The notes under the pieces are model-generated. The model was not told the DNA's origin and searched no databases. It was given only the letters and a program-made list of their open reading frames with translations. A DNA stretch of 7,777 bases from Deltaproteobacteria bacterium (lineage in GTDB: Bacteria > Myxococcota_A > UBA9160 > UBA4427). This document shows, piece by piece, positions 1 through 5,479 of the stretch. Numbering within the stretch: position 1 is the stretch's first letter; every line of letters begins with the position of its first letter. Both the position numbers and the translations under genes were made by a program. Location: the NCBI GenBank assembly GCA_011051925.1, contig DRKE01000152.1, forward strand, positions 1 through 7,777. The letters run 5' to 3'.

Positions 1-249
1 CGATCTTCTCTGCCCACGGTGGCTCGGCGCTCCCGATCGTCGGAACCGGATTTCCCACATTGAGTCATTCACGTATGTACAGAGGGGTCCGAAAGATTCA
101 GAACATCCTGCTAAATCCGCGAGTTATGGGCCTCTGGGCTTGGCACCGGGATTGCGTTCACGGAAACACCACGATTCGGAGAAGCCCGTAGCGTGGGTCC
201 GGAAAGAGCCTGCGAGGTACTCGTTCTCTATACGGGTTGCGCGATCAGA

Positions 250-280
250 TTGACCCCCCGGGACGATTGTGGGCTATATC
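250..280 (+). promoter_or_regulatory. Possible sigma-70 promoter for the TSP3 gene
   Basis: TTGACC at 250-255 matches five of six consensus -35 bases, and TATATC at 275-280 resembles a -10 box. The 19-base spacer is longer than the usual 17, so the match is weak. If used, transcription would begin near 287 and give a leader of about 190 bases before the start at 475. Confidence 0.25.
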
Positions 281-306
281 CGGATGTGGACAGAAGCCTG
301 CAGAAA

Positions 307-343
307 CTCGAATTCGAGGGGAGAAATGGCTTTTACCCCCTCG
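307..343 (+). repeat. Palindrome and inverted repeat in the leader of the TSP3 gene
   Basis: CTCGAATTCGAG at 307-318 is a perfect 12-base palindrome. Overlapping it, CGAGGGG (315-321) is the exact complement of CCCCTCG (337-343), giving a 7-bp stem with a 15-base loop in RNA. The two structures share bases, so only one can form at a time in a transcript. It could be an operator just downstream of the candidate promoter at 250-280 or a leader structure; nothing here decides between them. Confidence 0.35.
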
Positions 344-474
344 GGGCTTCTGATAGGATGCGAAAGCGGTCGCTGAGAGTGGGAAGTGCGTTAGAGACTT
401 CTCTTTGTGTGCGGAGCAAAGCCAAGTTTCGCACGACCATGCGGTCATCACGGAAAGCCAACAAGGAGAAAAAA

Positions 475-852
475 ATGAAAATCAAGTTTGTGGCTCTGGT
501 GAGCATTGCAATGCTCGCCTTCGGCTTTTCGCTCGCTGCGAATGCAGGGAGCGTGGCGGACAATGACGGGGATCTCGTTCCCGACGTGTTCGACAACTGT
601 CCGAATACCCCGAATGGTCCCGGACAGAACAGCAACCAGGTCGACACCGACGCCGATGGGTTCGGGAATGCTTGCGACTGCGATTTCGTGAGTCCGGCTC
701 CCGGTGATGGATTCATTCTCGGTGACGACATCCTGGCGATCTTTGCGAACTTCGGAACGAGTTCGGCGCTCCACGACCTCGATGGAGACGGAACGGTTCT
801 CGGTACCGACGTCCTGGTGTGCTTCAGCCAGTTCGGTGGCCCGCCCGGATGA
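475..852 (+). CDS. Secreted TSP3-repeat / dockerin-like protein
   Basis: A small exported protein of 125 residues that probably binds calcium. The ATG at 475 is chosen because AAGGAG (463-468) lies six bases upstream and a clean signal peptide follows (lysines at 2 and 4, hydrophobic core 5-22, likely cleavage after ANA at 24). Residues 29-70 form a thrombospondin type-3 calcium-binding stretch with spaced acidic residues (DNDGD, DNCPNTP, DTDADGFGNACD) and cysteines 42, 67 and 69. Residues 77-94 and 101-121 are two similar segments ending in FANFG and FSQFG. The second (DLDGDGTVLGTDV) has the EF-hand-like calcium loop and following helix of a type I dockerin; the first is degenerate. The protein ends GGPPG. 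Dockerins bind cohesins, and the next gene has a cohesin-like domain. No enzymatic domain is visible. The TSP3 call is firm; the dockerin call rests on pattern. Confidence 0.85.
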   Translation: MKIKFVALVSIAMLAFGFSLAANAGSVADNDGDLVPDVFDNCPNTPNGPGQNSNQVDTDADGFGNACDCDFVSPAPGDGFILGDDILAIFANFGTSSALHDLDGDGTVLGTDVLVCFSQFGGPPG

Positions 853-959
853 GCAGTTGCTGCCTCGCCGCGCATCAGTGGACCACGGCTTCCTACGGCA
901 GGGGTCGGGACGATGCGGGGCTGAGGACAGAGATGTCTTGCCCGGCATAGCCGCGGCAG

Positions 960-983
960 GGCCATGCATGAGGCCATGCATGA
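960..983. repeat. Perfect 12-base tandem repeat containing CATGCATG palindromes
   Basis: GGCCATGCATGA occurs twice in direct succession (960-971 and 972-983). Each copy contains the 8-base palindrome CATGCATG (963-970 and 975-982), so the palindromes lie 12 bases apart centre to centre, close to one helical turn. It lies in the 224-base gap between the TSP3 gene and the PEP-CTERM gene, 94 bases before the latter's start. It could be a pair of operator half-sites for a dimeric regulator or a chance slippage duplication. Confidence 0.6.
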
Positions 984-1076
984 CAAGGGCACTAAAGATG
1001 ACTCCACGGTGCCGCAGGTCGTGGGACAGTGGAGAAAAGCAGGGTTTTTGAAAGCCCGATCAAGGAGAAAATTCAG

Positions 1077-1772
1077 ATGCGGAAAGTGGTATTCAGCCTG
1101 ATCGCGAGTGCGTTGCTCGTGTTCAGTACAACGGTCGCGAGCGCGCTCAGTATTTCTGCCAATTTCAACCTGGCTAACAGCAATATCGCGAATGCTGTTG
1201 TTGTGAACGCGCCGAACGACATCAGTGTGGATCTGACCGCCGGCGACGTTCTTGCCTTCGACGTGGTCGTGGCCAATCCGGCCGCCGACGACATCACGGC
1301 GATTTTCGCGTCCCTCGTGTACGACACGACGCAGCTTTCGTTCCTCGGCGGGGCGTTCTTCGACGTTCTGACGGAAGCGAGCTGCACGGGTTTCCTCTGT
1401 TCGCCTGCGACCCTGGCCGCCGGGATCCCGGCTCCGATCATGAAGCCCAATAGCCCCTTCGCACAGGCAACGGGCACCCAGGACTGGATCCAGGCCGTCG
1501 CTCATGCGAACGTGAATGGCACGACGGGCACGGGACCGGACAACGCCGTTCTGCTGGCGTTCCAGTACAACGGTCCCGGTGGCTTTGATCTCGTCGATGT
1601 TGCCGTTGCCCTTACGGCGGGTGATGTCATTGGAACGACGGGCGGACAGGTCTTTACTGGACCGGTTACCCTGACGGGCGCCGTCGCGAATGTTCCTGAG
1701 CCGGGCACGGCCCTCCTCATGGGTCTCGGTCTCCTCGGTCTCGGTGCGGCGGGCCGTCGGCGGGACTTCTAG
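1077..1772 (+). CDS. PEP-CTERM surface protein with a cohesin-like domain
   Basis: An exported, envelope-sorted protein of 231 residues. The ATG at 1077 is used because AAGGAG (1062-1067) sits nine bases upstream and a standard signal peptide follows (RK at 2-3, hydrophobic 4-22, cleavage after ASA near 23). Residues 48-100 read like the first half of a cohesin fold: alternating strands ISVDLTAGDVLAFDVVVAN followed by SLVYDTTQLSF (79-89). Later strands (about 157-203) complete a beta sandwich. Cysteines 103 and 108 may form a disulfide. The C-terminus is a complete PEP-CTERM signal: VPEP at 206-209, a Gly/Leu-rich membrane helix (about 211-226) and an RRR cluster before the last two residues. 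PEP-CTERM proteins are cleaved and anchored by an exosortase, so one should be encoded elsewhere in the genome. The gene follows the dockerin-like gene with a matching leader and is followed by a terminator. The sorting signal is certain; the cohesin assignment is moderately supported. Confidence 0.9.
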   Translation: MRKVVFSLIASALLVFSTTVASALSISANFNLANSNIANAVVVNAPNDISVDLTAGDVLAFDVVVANPAADDITAIFASLVYDTTQLSFLGGAFFDVLTEASCTGFLCSPATLAAGIPAPIMKPNSPFAQATGTQDWIQAVAHANVNGTTGTGPDNAVLLAFQYNGPGGFDLVDVAVALTAGDVIGTTGGQVFTGPVTLTGAVANVPEPGTALLMGLGLLGLGAAGRRRDF

Positions 1773-1867
1773 AGTTCTGGGAATCGGGTCCAACCCGATC
1801 AGAGCAGAAGAAGTCCTTTCCGATCCAGACGGATCAGGAACGACGGCCGGTCTAACCGGCGCATGAT

Positions 1868-1910
1868 GAGCCCCTCGATCGCATTGACGATCGAGGGGCT
1901 CTTCGGTTTT
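1868..1910 (+). terminator. Rho-independent terminator
   Basis: A perfect 14-bp stem, GAGCCCCTCGATCG (1868-1881) with CGATCGAGGGGCTC (1888-1901), closes a six-base loop and is followed by TTCGGTTTT. The T-run is short and interrupted, but the stem is long and GC-rich. It lies 96 bases after the stop of the PEP-CTERM gene and would end the TSP3/PEP-CTERM transcript. The short tail is on the + side only, so it does not look bidirectional. Confidence 0.85.
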
Positions 1911-2042
1911 CCGTGCCTTCCCCCGCTTGAAGGCTTCCCGGATGCTCTGGCCATGCAGCCAGGCTGCTCCGACCCGGCAATGATTCCGGGCACGCTATGC
2001 ACACCCGTGCCGTTGTCATGCAGAGATTCTCCGCCTGCTCCT

Positions 2043-2075
2043 GCTCTTTCGAAGAGCCACACGCAGACGTGGCTC
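2043..2075 (-). terminator. Alternative hairpins after pqqE, possible terminator
   Basis: Two mutually exclusive stems overlap here. GAGCCAC (2054-2060) pairs with GTGGCTC (2069-2075) around an eight-base loop. GCTCTT (2043-2048) pairs with AAGAGC (2052-2057) around TCG. They begin about 22 bases past the pqqE stop. On the - strand the first stem is followed only by TT, so it is not a classical intrinsic terminator. It could act with Rho or merely protect the 3' end. Confidence 0.35.
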
Positions 2076-2096
2076 CTGGCGTGGATGGGGCGGCGA

Positions 2097-3194
2097 CTAC
2101 CCCCGGTAGTGGAAAGAGTCGCTTGATCGCCCTCGCGCCCTGATGATTGTCTCATGGCCTTCGGAGAGCGCGCAGGCCGGATCGGTCAGACCCGCGTCGC
2201 CCAGCAATCGGAAGGCCTGGCAGCGACATCCTCCGAAATCCTTCTCGCGTTCAGGACAGCTCCGACAAGGCTCTGCCATCCACCCGGCTCCCCGGTAGGC
2301 GTTCATCCCCGGTGCCGCGTTCCAGCATTCCTCGATCGTCTTCTCCTTCGCGTTCCAGAACTCCAGTCCGGGGATCTTTCCCGCTTCATGACAGGGAAGA
2401 ACGAGCCCCTTCGGATCGATGACCATCGCTACGCGTCCCCAACCACCCATGCAGGGCTTGGGCTGGTCGGAAAAATGGTCGGGCAGGACGAAGAGAACCG
2501 TCATGTCCGATGACCGGCTCGTCGCTTCCCGAACGGCGCGGGCCGCGACGTCCAGCTGGTCGCGGCTCGGCATGAGATACGCTCGATTGAGGAAGGCCCA
2601 GCCATGGAACTGGGTGTTGGCGAGTTCCAGTCGGTCAGCACGTAGTCGCTTCGCCAGGTCGAGAAGCGCCGGGACCGAATCGAGATTGTGGCGGTGGAGG
2701 ACGCAATTGATCGTCAGTGCGAGTCCCAGCTCCCGCGCCTTCTCGCACAGGGCGATCTTCCGGTCGAAGCTCTTCGTTCCGGCAATCCGGTCCGAGGACG
2801 AGGCTTTGGCATCCTGGAGTGACACCTGGACGCTTCGCAGACCCATTCGCGCGAGATCCCCGAGGCGTTCGGGCGTGAGGGGCAACCCGGCTGTCACGAG
2901 ATGGGGATAGAGGTCGGCCTGGACCGCATGTACCAGGATCTCCTCCAGATCCTGGCGCGCGCTCGGCTCACCTCCTGTCAGTCCGACGTGGACGACGCCG
3001 AGTTGGGCCGCCTCGTCGAAAACGCGTCCCCAGTCCGCCGCGGAGAGTGCCTCACGATACTCGCGGAAATCGAGCGGATTCGAACAGTATGGACATCGGA
3101 GTGGACAGCGATAGGTCAGCTCGGCAATCAGATTGAGCGGCGTCGGTGAATTGATCGGCACGATCTGTTGATTCCGGTTGCCCCGAACGGGCAC
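2097..3194 (-). CDS. pqqE: PqqE, radical SAM/SPASM enzyme of PQQ biosynthesis
   Basis: PqqE uses S-adenosylmethionine and iron-sulfur clusters to join the Glu and Tyr side chains of the PqqA peptide, the first step to the redox cofactor pyrroloquinoline quinone. In 365 residues the radical SAM cluster motif is C30-x3-C34-x2-C37 within ELTYRCPLRCPYCSNPL, and GGEP is at 74-77. Family-specific stretches include FHGWAFLNR (196-204) and CMGGWG (248-253). SPASM cysteines are at 248, 268, 310, 313, 323, 325 and 341, within EPCRSC and DFGGCRCQAF. D319 sits where an unusual Asp cluster ligand has been reported for PqqE. Length is normal for the family, and no key residue is missing. The GTG at 3194 is the farthest plausible start; a GTG at 3161 would give the more usual short N-terminus, and neither has a convincing Shine-Dalgarno. 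A promoter directly upstream implies it is transcribed alone. The partner pqqD lies about 1.2 kb away on the same strand, but pqqA, pqqB and pqqC are not seen. Confidence 0.95.
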   Translation of the reverse strand: MPVRGNRNQQIVPINSPTPLNLIAELTYRCPLRCPYCSNPLDFREYREALSAADWGRVFDEAAQLGVVHVGLTGGEPSARQDLEEILVHAVQADLYPHLVTAGLPLTPERLGDLARMGLRSVQVSLQDAKASSSDRIAGTKSFDRKIALCEKARELGLALTINCVLHRHNLDSVPALLDLAKRLRADRLELANTQFHGWAFLNRAYLMPSRDQLDVAARAVREATSRSSDMTVLFVLPDHFSDQPKPCMGGWGRVAMVIDPKGLVLPCHEAGKIPGLEFWNAKEKTIEECWNAAPGMNAYRGAGWMAEPCRSCPEREKDFGGCRCQAFRLLGDAGLTDPACALSEGHETIIRARGRSSDSFHYRG

Positions 3195-3209
3195 AAATGC
3201 TGGTTCGGG
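3182..3209. promoter_or_regulatory. Inverted repeat at the predicted 5' end of the pqqE transcript
   Basis: CCCGAAC (3182-3188) and GTTCGGG (3203-3209) are perfect complements separated by 14 bases. The predicted start of transcription on the - strand (about 3207) lies within one arm, and the outer GTG start codon (3192-3194) lies in the loop. It could be a repressor operator just past the promoter, or an mRNA hairpin that hides the outer start codon. Confidence 0.4.
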
Positions 3210-3214
3210 CTCCT

Positions 3215-3243
3215 ATTCTATTGCCGGATACAGAGCAGTTCAA
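3215..3243 (-). promoter_or_regulatory. Sigma-70-type promoter for pqqE
   Basis: Read on the - strand, TTGAAC (3243-3238) and TAGAAT (3220-3215) are separated by exactly 17 bases. The -35 box matches four of six consensus bases and the -10 box five of six. Transcription would start near 3207, giving a very short leader to the GTG at 3194 or about 46 bases to the GTG at 3161. It is the best promoter match in the window. Confidence 0.65.
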
Positions 3244-3683
3244 CGAAAGCGTGATTCCAGCGGCATTCTCGATGCCTGCCCAGGGTCTCGGCCGCAGAAT
3301 CCGTTCCCTCGATTCGGAGCAACCCGGGTCCAGGGAATCGAAACTGCCCTCGGGAATCGCATGATCGTGTCTGTATCTCCGTATCTCGCTCGAGGGTCAT
3401 CGAATGGTCCTCGTCGAAGGGGCTCATCAATCACGCTGGACCCGATCCCGGAAGGCCCATCGATCCACTTCGTAGCAGGCACTCTGGCTGAATGGAACGC
3501 GCCGCGTGGGTGGCTCGGTCTCGGGACCTTGATGGAGCTCCGGTCTCGCCGGGCCCTCGAATCGACCGCGTGTTTCGCGACGGGTAGACGGGACACAAAG
3601 CGATGCGGGCAGGGTCGACCACGTCGACTGAGAACGAACAGGGAGGGAATCGCAGCGAATTCACGATTTCAAGGGCCTGTTCG

Positions 3684-3692
3684 TGTTAGACT
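3684..3692 (+). promoter_or_regulatory. Possible extended -10 element for the TTG-start PEP-CTERM gene
   Basis: TGTTAGACT combines a TGn extension with TAGACT, which matches four of six -10 bases. No good -35 box lies at 17 bases. If used, the transcript would have a leader of about 173 bases, including the repeat array at 3820-3862. Confidence 0.3.
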
Positions 3693-3819
3693 GGGGGCGC
3701 TGCGATTCCGATTCCGGCCCGCGCACCGGACCTGAAGAAGTGGCCATGGGTCGGGTGTGAGAGGGCCGGTGAGGGGGCCGGGAATCGGCATTGGGGTGGG
3801 CGAAGCCCGCACCTGCGAG

Positions 3820-3862
3820 AAGGCTGAAGGCTGAAGGCTGATAGGAGCTGATAGGAATAGGA
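3820..3862 (+). repeat. Short tandem repeats forming the ribosome-binding region
   Basis: AAGGCTG is repeated three times without change (3820-3826, 3827-3833, 3834-3840). ATAGGA follows three times (3841-3846, 3851-3856, 3857-3862), the first copy continuing as GCTG. The Shine-Dalgarno AGGAGG (3859-3864) of the gene starting at 3872 is created by the last ATAGGA copy plus two G. Gain or loss of repeat units would change spacing or ribosome binding, so slippage here could alter expression. Confidence 0.75.
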
Positions 3863-3871
3863 GGACAAGGG

Positions 3872-4528
3872 TTGGGTCGGTTCTTGACGACGATGGGTCT
3901 TGTTCTGTCTGCAGCCGCTTTGGCGTTTCTTCCCCGGGTTGCATCCGCGAGCCATATCACGCTTCCCGCAACATGGGACTTCGAGACCCCGGTGTCGGGC
4001 CTGGAGTGGACGACGACCACGCGGACCGAGTACCTCTCGTCTCCGACGGGGGCAGTCTCGGATCTCGTGTCGAGCACGCTTCTCGGGCCGCTGACCGGCT
4101 CTCCGCTCGACCTGTTCCTGCTGGATGTCTTCGTCGACCCCACACCCTATGCCATTTCCTTCGATCTGATCCTGATCGATGCGGTCTCTCCAGCCGGCTT
4201 CAGTCTCTCCTCTGCAGGCCAGGTCCTCGTTCAGCCGGGCGATCTTCTCGGCGTCCAGCCGGATGCCTTCGTCTTTGGAGGGGGGGGCGTCTTCCACTTC
4301 GACTCATTGGTTTCGCCCGCTTCACCCGGCTGTTGCGGCGATGTGTCGATCGAATGGTCGCTGACCGGCGGGACGGCATGGGGAATCGACAATGTCGTCC
4401 TGACGACCGTGCCGGTTCCCGAGCCGAGCGCGTTGGTCATGTCGGGTCTCGGTCTCGCCCTGCTTGCCCGGCGCTCCAGGCGGCGTGGCGCTCGGACGCC
4501 CGCTCCGAGGCTGCCTCGAGGCGGATGA
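3872..4528 (+). CDS. PEP-CTERM exported protein, TTG start
   Basis: An envelope protein of 218 residues with no recognised enzymatic domain. The TTG at 3872 is preferred because a full AGGAGG (3859-3864) lies seven bases upstream. An in-frame ATG at 3893 is 28 bases away from it and would shorten the signal peptide's charged end. Residues 1-26 are a signal peptide with likely cleavage after ASA. The mature part (WDFETP near 35-40, then alternating strands to about 179) suggests a beta-sandwich, and TGGTAWGIDNVVL before the anchor is typical of PEP-CTERM proteins. PVPEP (181-185), a hydrophobic helix (about 187-199) and the RRSRRR cluster (200-205) form the sorting signal. A 13-residue tail after the arginines is unusual, and it lies in the part that overlaps pqqD on the other strand. 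Codons 136-139 contain a run of eight G (4280-4287). The gene stands between pqqE and pqqD in opposite orientation and need not share their function. Confidence 0.85.
   Translation: MGRFLTTMGLVLSAAALAFLPRVASASHITLPATWDFETPVSGLEWTTTTRTEYLSSPTGAVSDLVSSTLLGPLTGSPLDLFLLDVFVDPTPYAISFDLILIDAVSPAGFSLSSAGQVLVQPGDLLGVQPDAFVFGGGGVFHFDSLVSPASPGCCGDVSIEWSLTGGTAWGIDNVVLTTVPVPEPSALVMSGLGLALLARRSRRRGARTPAPRLPRGG
4280..4287 (+). repeat. G8 homopolymer within the PEP-CTERM gene
   Basis: Eight consecutive G encode part of a four-glycine run (residues 136-139). A one-base slip would shift the frame before the PEP-CTERM signal and yield a protein that cannot be sorted. It is also a typical place for sequencing error. 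Confidence 0.8.
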
Positions 4529-4826
4529 TGGCCCTTGCCTCGATCATGCCTGTCAGGAACCCGAGCACCTCGGCTTCGAGGTCCGGCGAATCGGGATAGC
4601 GCCGCCGCAGCGTTTCCAGCAGCGATCCGACGGTCGTTTCCTTCTCGACCAGCCGGAGGATCTCCGCACCGCTCCCGCCCACGCGGATGGCCTGTTCGGG
4701 AAGAACCAGGATCTCGCCTTCGGCGCGCGACTTGAGGTCGGCGTGGGGCGAGAGTCCGACGCGAGACGTCCGCTCGAGCGCCGTCGGGGGTCGGTCGGCT
4801 CTGCGGGCGGCATCCCGACCCGGCAC
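4437..4826 (-). CDS. pqqD: PqqD-like peptide chaperone (RRE fold)
   Basis: PqqD binds the PqqA precursor peptide and delivers it to PqqE; its winged-helix fold is the prototype RiPP recognition element. The core is residues 22-103 of 129: strands near 30-49 (LKSRAEGEILVLPEQAIRVG), then helix GSGAEILRLVEKETTVGSLLETL and a last helix (EAEVLGFLTGMIEARAIIRL). This follows the usual PqqD order. The GTG start at 4826 shares one base with the recX stop (TAGTG), which indicates translational coupling. The family is usually about 90 residues. Here there is a 20-residue Arg-rich N-terminal extension and a tail from residue 104 onward that overlaps the PEP-CTERM gene. It is probably the partner of the nearby pqqE, but without pqqA nearby an RRE protein of another peptide pathway cannot be excluded. 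Confidence 0.8.
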   Translation of the reverse strand: MPGRDAARRADRPPTALERTSRVGLSPHADLKSRAEGEILVLPEQAIRVGGSGAEILRLVEKETTVGSLLETLRRRYPDSPDLEAEVLGFLTGMIEARAIIRLEAASERASERHAAWSAGQAGRDRDPT

Positions 4827-5335
4827 TAACGGAACTCGCGGGCCGTCTCTGCGTCGACCACTTCGAGCGCCGTCTCGAGGTCGAAGCCCTGGCGGCCCAG
4901 AGCGGCCAGATGTCGCTCACGGGCCATCTGGCGGTCCTGCGGATCCTGGCAGTAGGGACCGAGCCGGCGGCGACGAGCGAAGCGCCAGGCGGAAACGAGT
5001 TCGATTCCCGGATCTTCCGCTTCGAAGAGCTCGTCGAGAAGGTCTTCGGGGATGCCCCTGGCCAGGAGGCGCGCACGGATCTGTCGCGTCGATCGCCCCT
5101 GACGCCGCAGCCGGTCGAGGGCCTCCGTCGCGAAGCGGCGGTCGTCGACGTAGCCGTTGTCGACGAGCTCCGACACGATCCGGGGAATCTGGCCGAGGAT
5201 CTCCTCCGGAGACTCCCCGGTCCGCTCGCAGCGTTCGCGTACCTTCCGTTCGAGCAGCGTCTGGACACCCGACGAACTCGCCTCCCAGCGCGCGGCATAT
5301 CGAAGGGCCCGTTCCTGGAGCCAATCGGGATCCAT
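4826..5335 (-). CDS. recX: RecX, regulator of RecA
   Basis: RecX binds RecA filaments and limits their recombinase and coprotease activity. From the ATG at 5335 the protein has 169 residues, the usual family length. It shows the RecX repeats of three-helix units: ALRYAARWE...LLERKV at the start, then the most conserved block IVSELVDNGYVDDRRFATEALDRLRRQGRS, then IRARLLARGIPEDLL, and a final unit ending in a long helix. An in-frame ATG at 5410 would add 25 Pro/His-rich residues; a -10-like TAGCGT on the - strand just before it would make that start nearly leaderless. Neither start has a clear Shine-Dalgarno. The stop codon overlaps the pqqD start by one base, so the two genes form a bicistron. 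recX is often beside recA, but recA is not seen here. The open frame extends far further upstream on this strand, but only as the antisense of fpg and the NFACT gene. Confidence 0.88.
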   Translation of the reverse strand: MDPDWLQERALRYAARWEASSSGVQTLLERKVRERCERTGESPEEILGQIPRIVSELVDNGYVDDRRFATEALDRLRRQGRSTRQIRARLLARGIPEDLLDELFEAEDPGIELVSAWRFARRRRLGPYCQDPQDRQMARERHLAALGRQGFDLETALEVVDAETAREFR

Positions 5336-5479
5336 CGGACGCTGGTCACCGCGTCGGGGCGGATGCGGTGGGGGATCCGGATGGTCGTTGGCGGGTTGGT
5401 GCGGCTGCATGATGGCCACGCTACCAAATCCCGGGCCCGAAACACGCTCTGCGAGAGGTCGCCCGAACGGTGTCGAGCC

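Larger units (their letters stand above)
1..474. other. Non-coding or undeciphered left flank
   Basis: I recognise no gene here. A + strand frame is open from base 3 to a TAG at 189-191. Its first 19 or so codons have mostly G/C third positions, so it could be the tail of a gene that begins left of the window, but the peptide matches no family I know. Another + frame is open across 193-474 in phase with the gene that starts at 475. Its amino-acid content looks unconstrained, and the signal peptide with its ribosome-binding site starts at 475, so I treat this part as leader. It holds a possible promoter (250-280), a paired segment AGCCCGTA (183-190) with TACGGGTT (231-238, one G-T pair), and a palindrome/hairpin at 307-343. 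Confidence 0.5.
1773..2096. other. Convergent intergenic region with several hairpins
   Basis: No gene is apparent between the PEP-CTERM gene (+) and pqqE (-). Besides the terminator at 1868-1910, two small perfect hairpins precede it: ATCGGGT/ACCCGAT (1783-1799, three-base loop) and GCCGGT/ACCGGC (1846-1860, three-base loop). Neither is followed by a T-run. The stretch 1911-2040 shows nothing I can assign. A + frame open from 1863 to 2126 begins inside the terminator and looks unconstrained. Confidence 0.6.
3244..3871. other. Long divergent intergenic region without a recognised gene
   Basis: Between the pqqE promoter and the TTG start at 3872 I find no coding sequence I believe. Open frames on both strands (for example + 3178-3735) lack a ribosome-binding site and family features. 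I looked for a pqqA-like peptide with an E-x3-Y motif and saw none. The best-formed short frames (+ 3495-3590 and + 3603-3689) carry no such motif. The right end holds a possible extended -10 element (3684-3692), a small hairpin around GGGC-GAA-GCCC (about 3798-3810), and the short-repeat array before the TTG start. Confidence 0.55.

Noticed and set aside
183..238. Eight-base-pair stem resembling a tRNA acceptor arm
   Set aside because: The span is only about 56 bases, with no T-arm, anticodon arm or CCA pattern.
416..423. GCAAAGCC, reminiscent of the cyclic-di-GMP-I (GEMM) riboswitch core
   Set aside because: The GGGCAAA partner, GNRA hairpin and downstream GGGTTACC-like element are not in the right order, so the match is only eight bases.
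193..474. N-terminal extension of the TSP3 gene to a start at 193
   Set aside because: It would bury the signal peptide 94 residues inside the protein, and the AAGGAG site fits the ATG at 475.
333..1793. A 486-codon open frame on the - strand across the TSP3 and PEP-CTERM genes
   Set aside because: It is antisense to two genes with signal peptides, ribosome-binding sites and recognisable motifs, and its own product is Arg-rich and featureless.
1863..2126. An 87-codon + strand frame in the convergent gap
   Set aside because: It starts within the terminator stem, runs into the 3' end of pqqE and has no recognisable features.
3603..3689. Short + strand frame of 28 codons considered as pqqA
   Set aside because: It lacks the Glu-x3-Tyr pair required in PqqA and has no Shine-Dalgarno.
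3178..3735. A 185-codon + strand open frame upstream of the TTG-start gene
   Set aside because: It begins inside pqqE sequence, crosses the pqqE promoter, has no ribosome-binding site and shows no domain.
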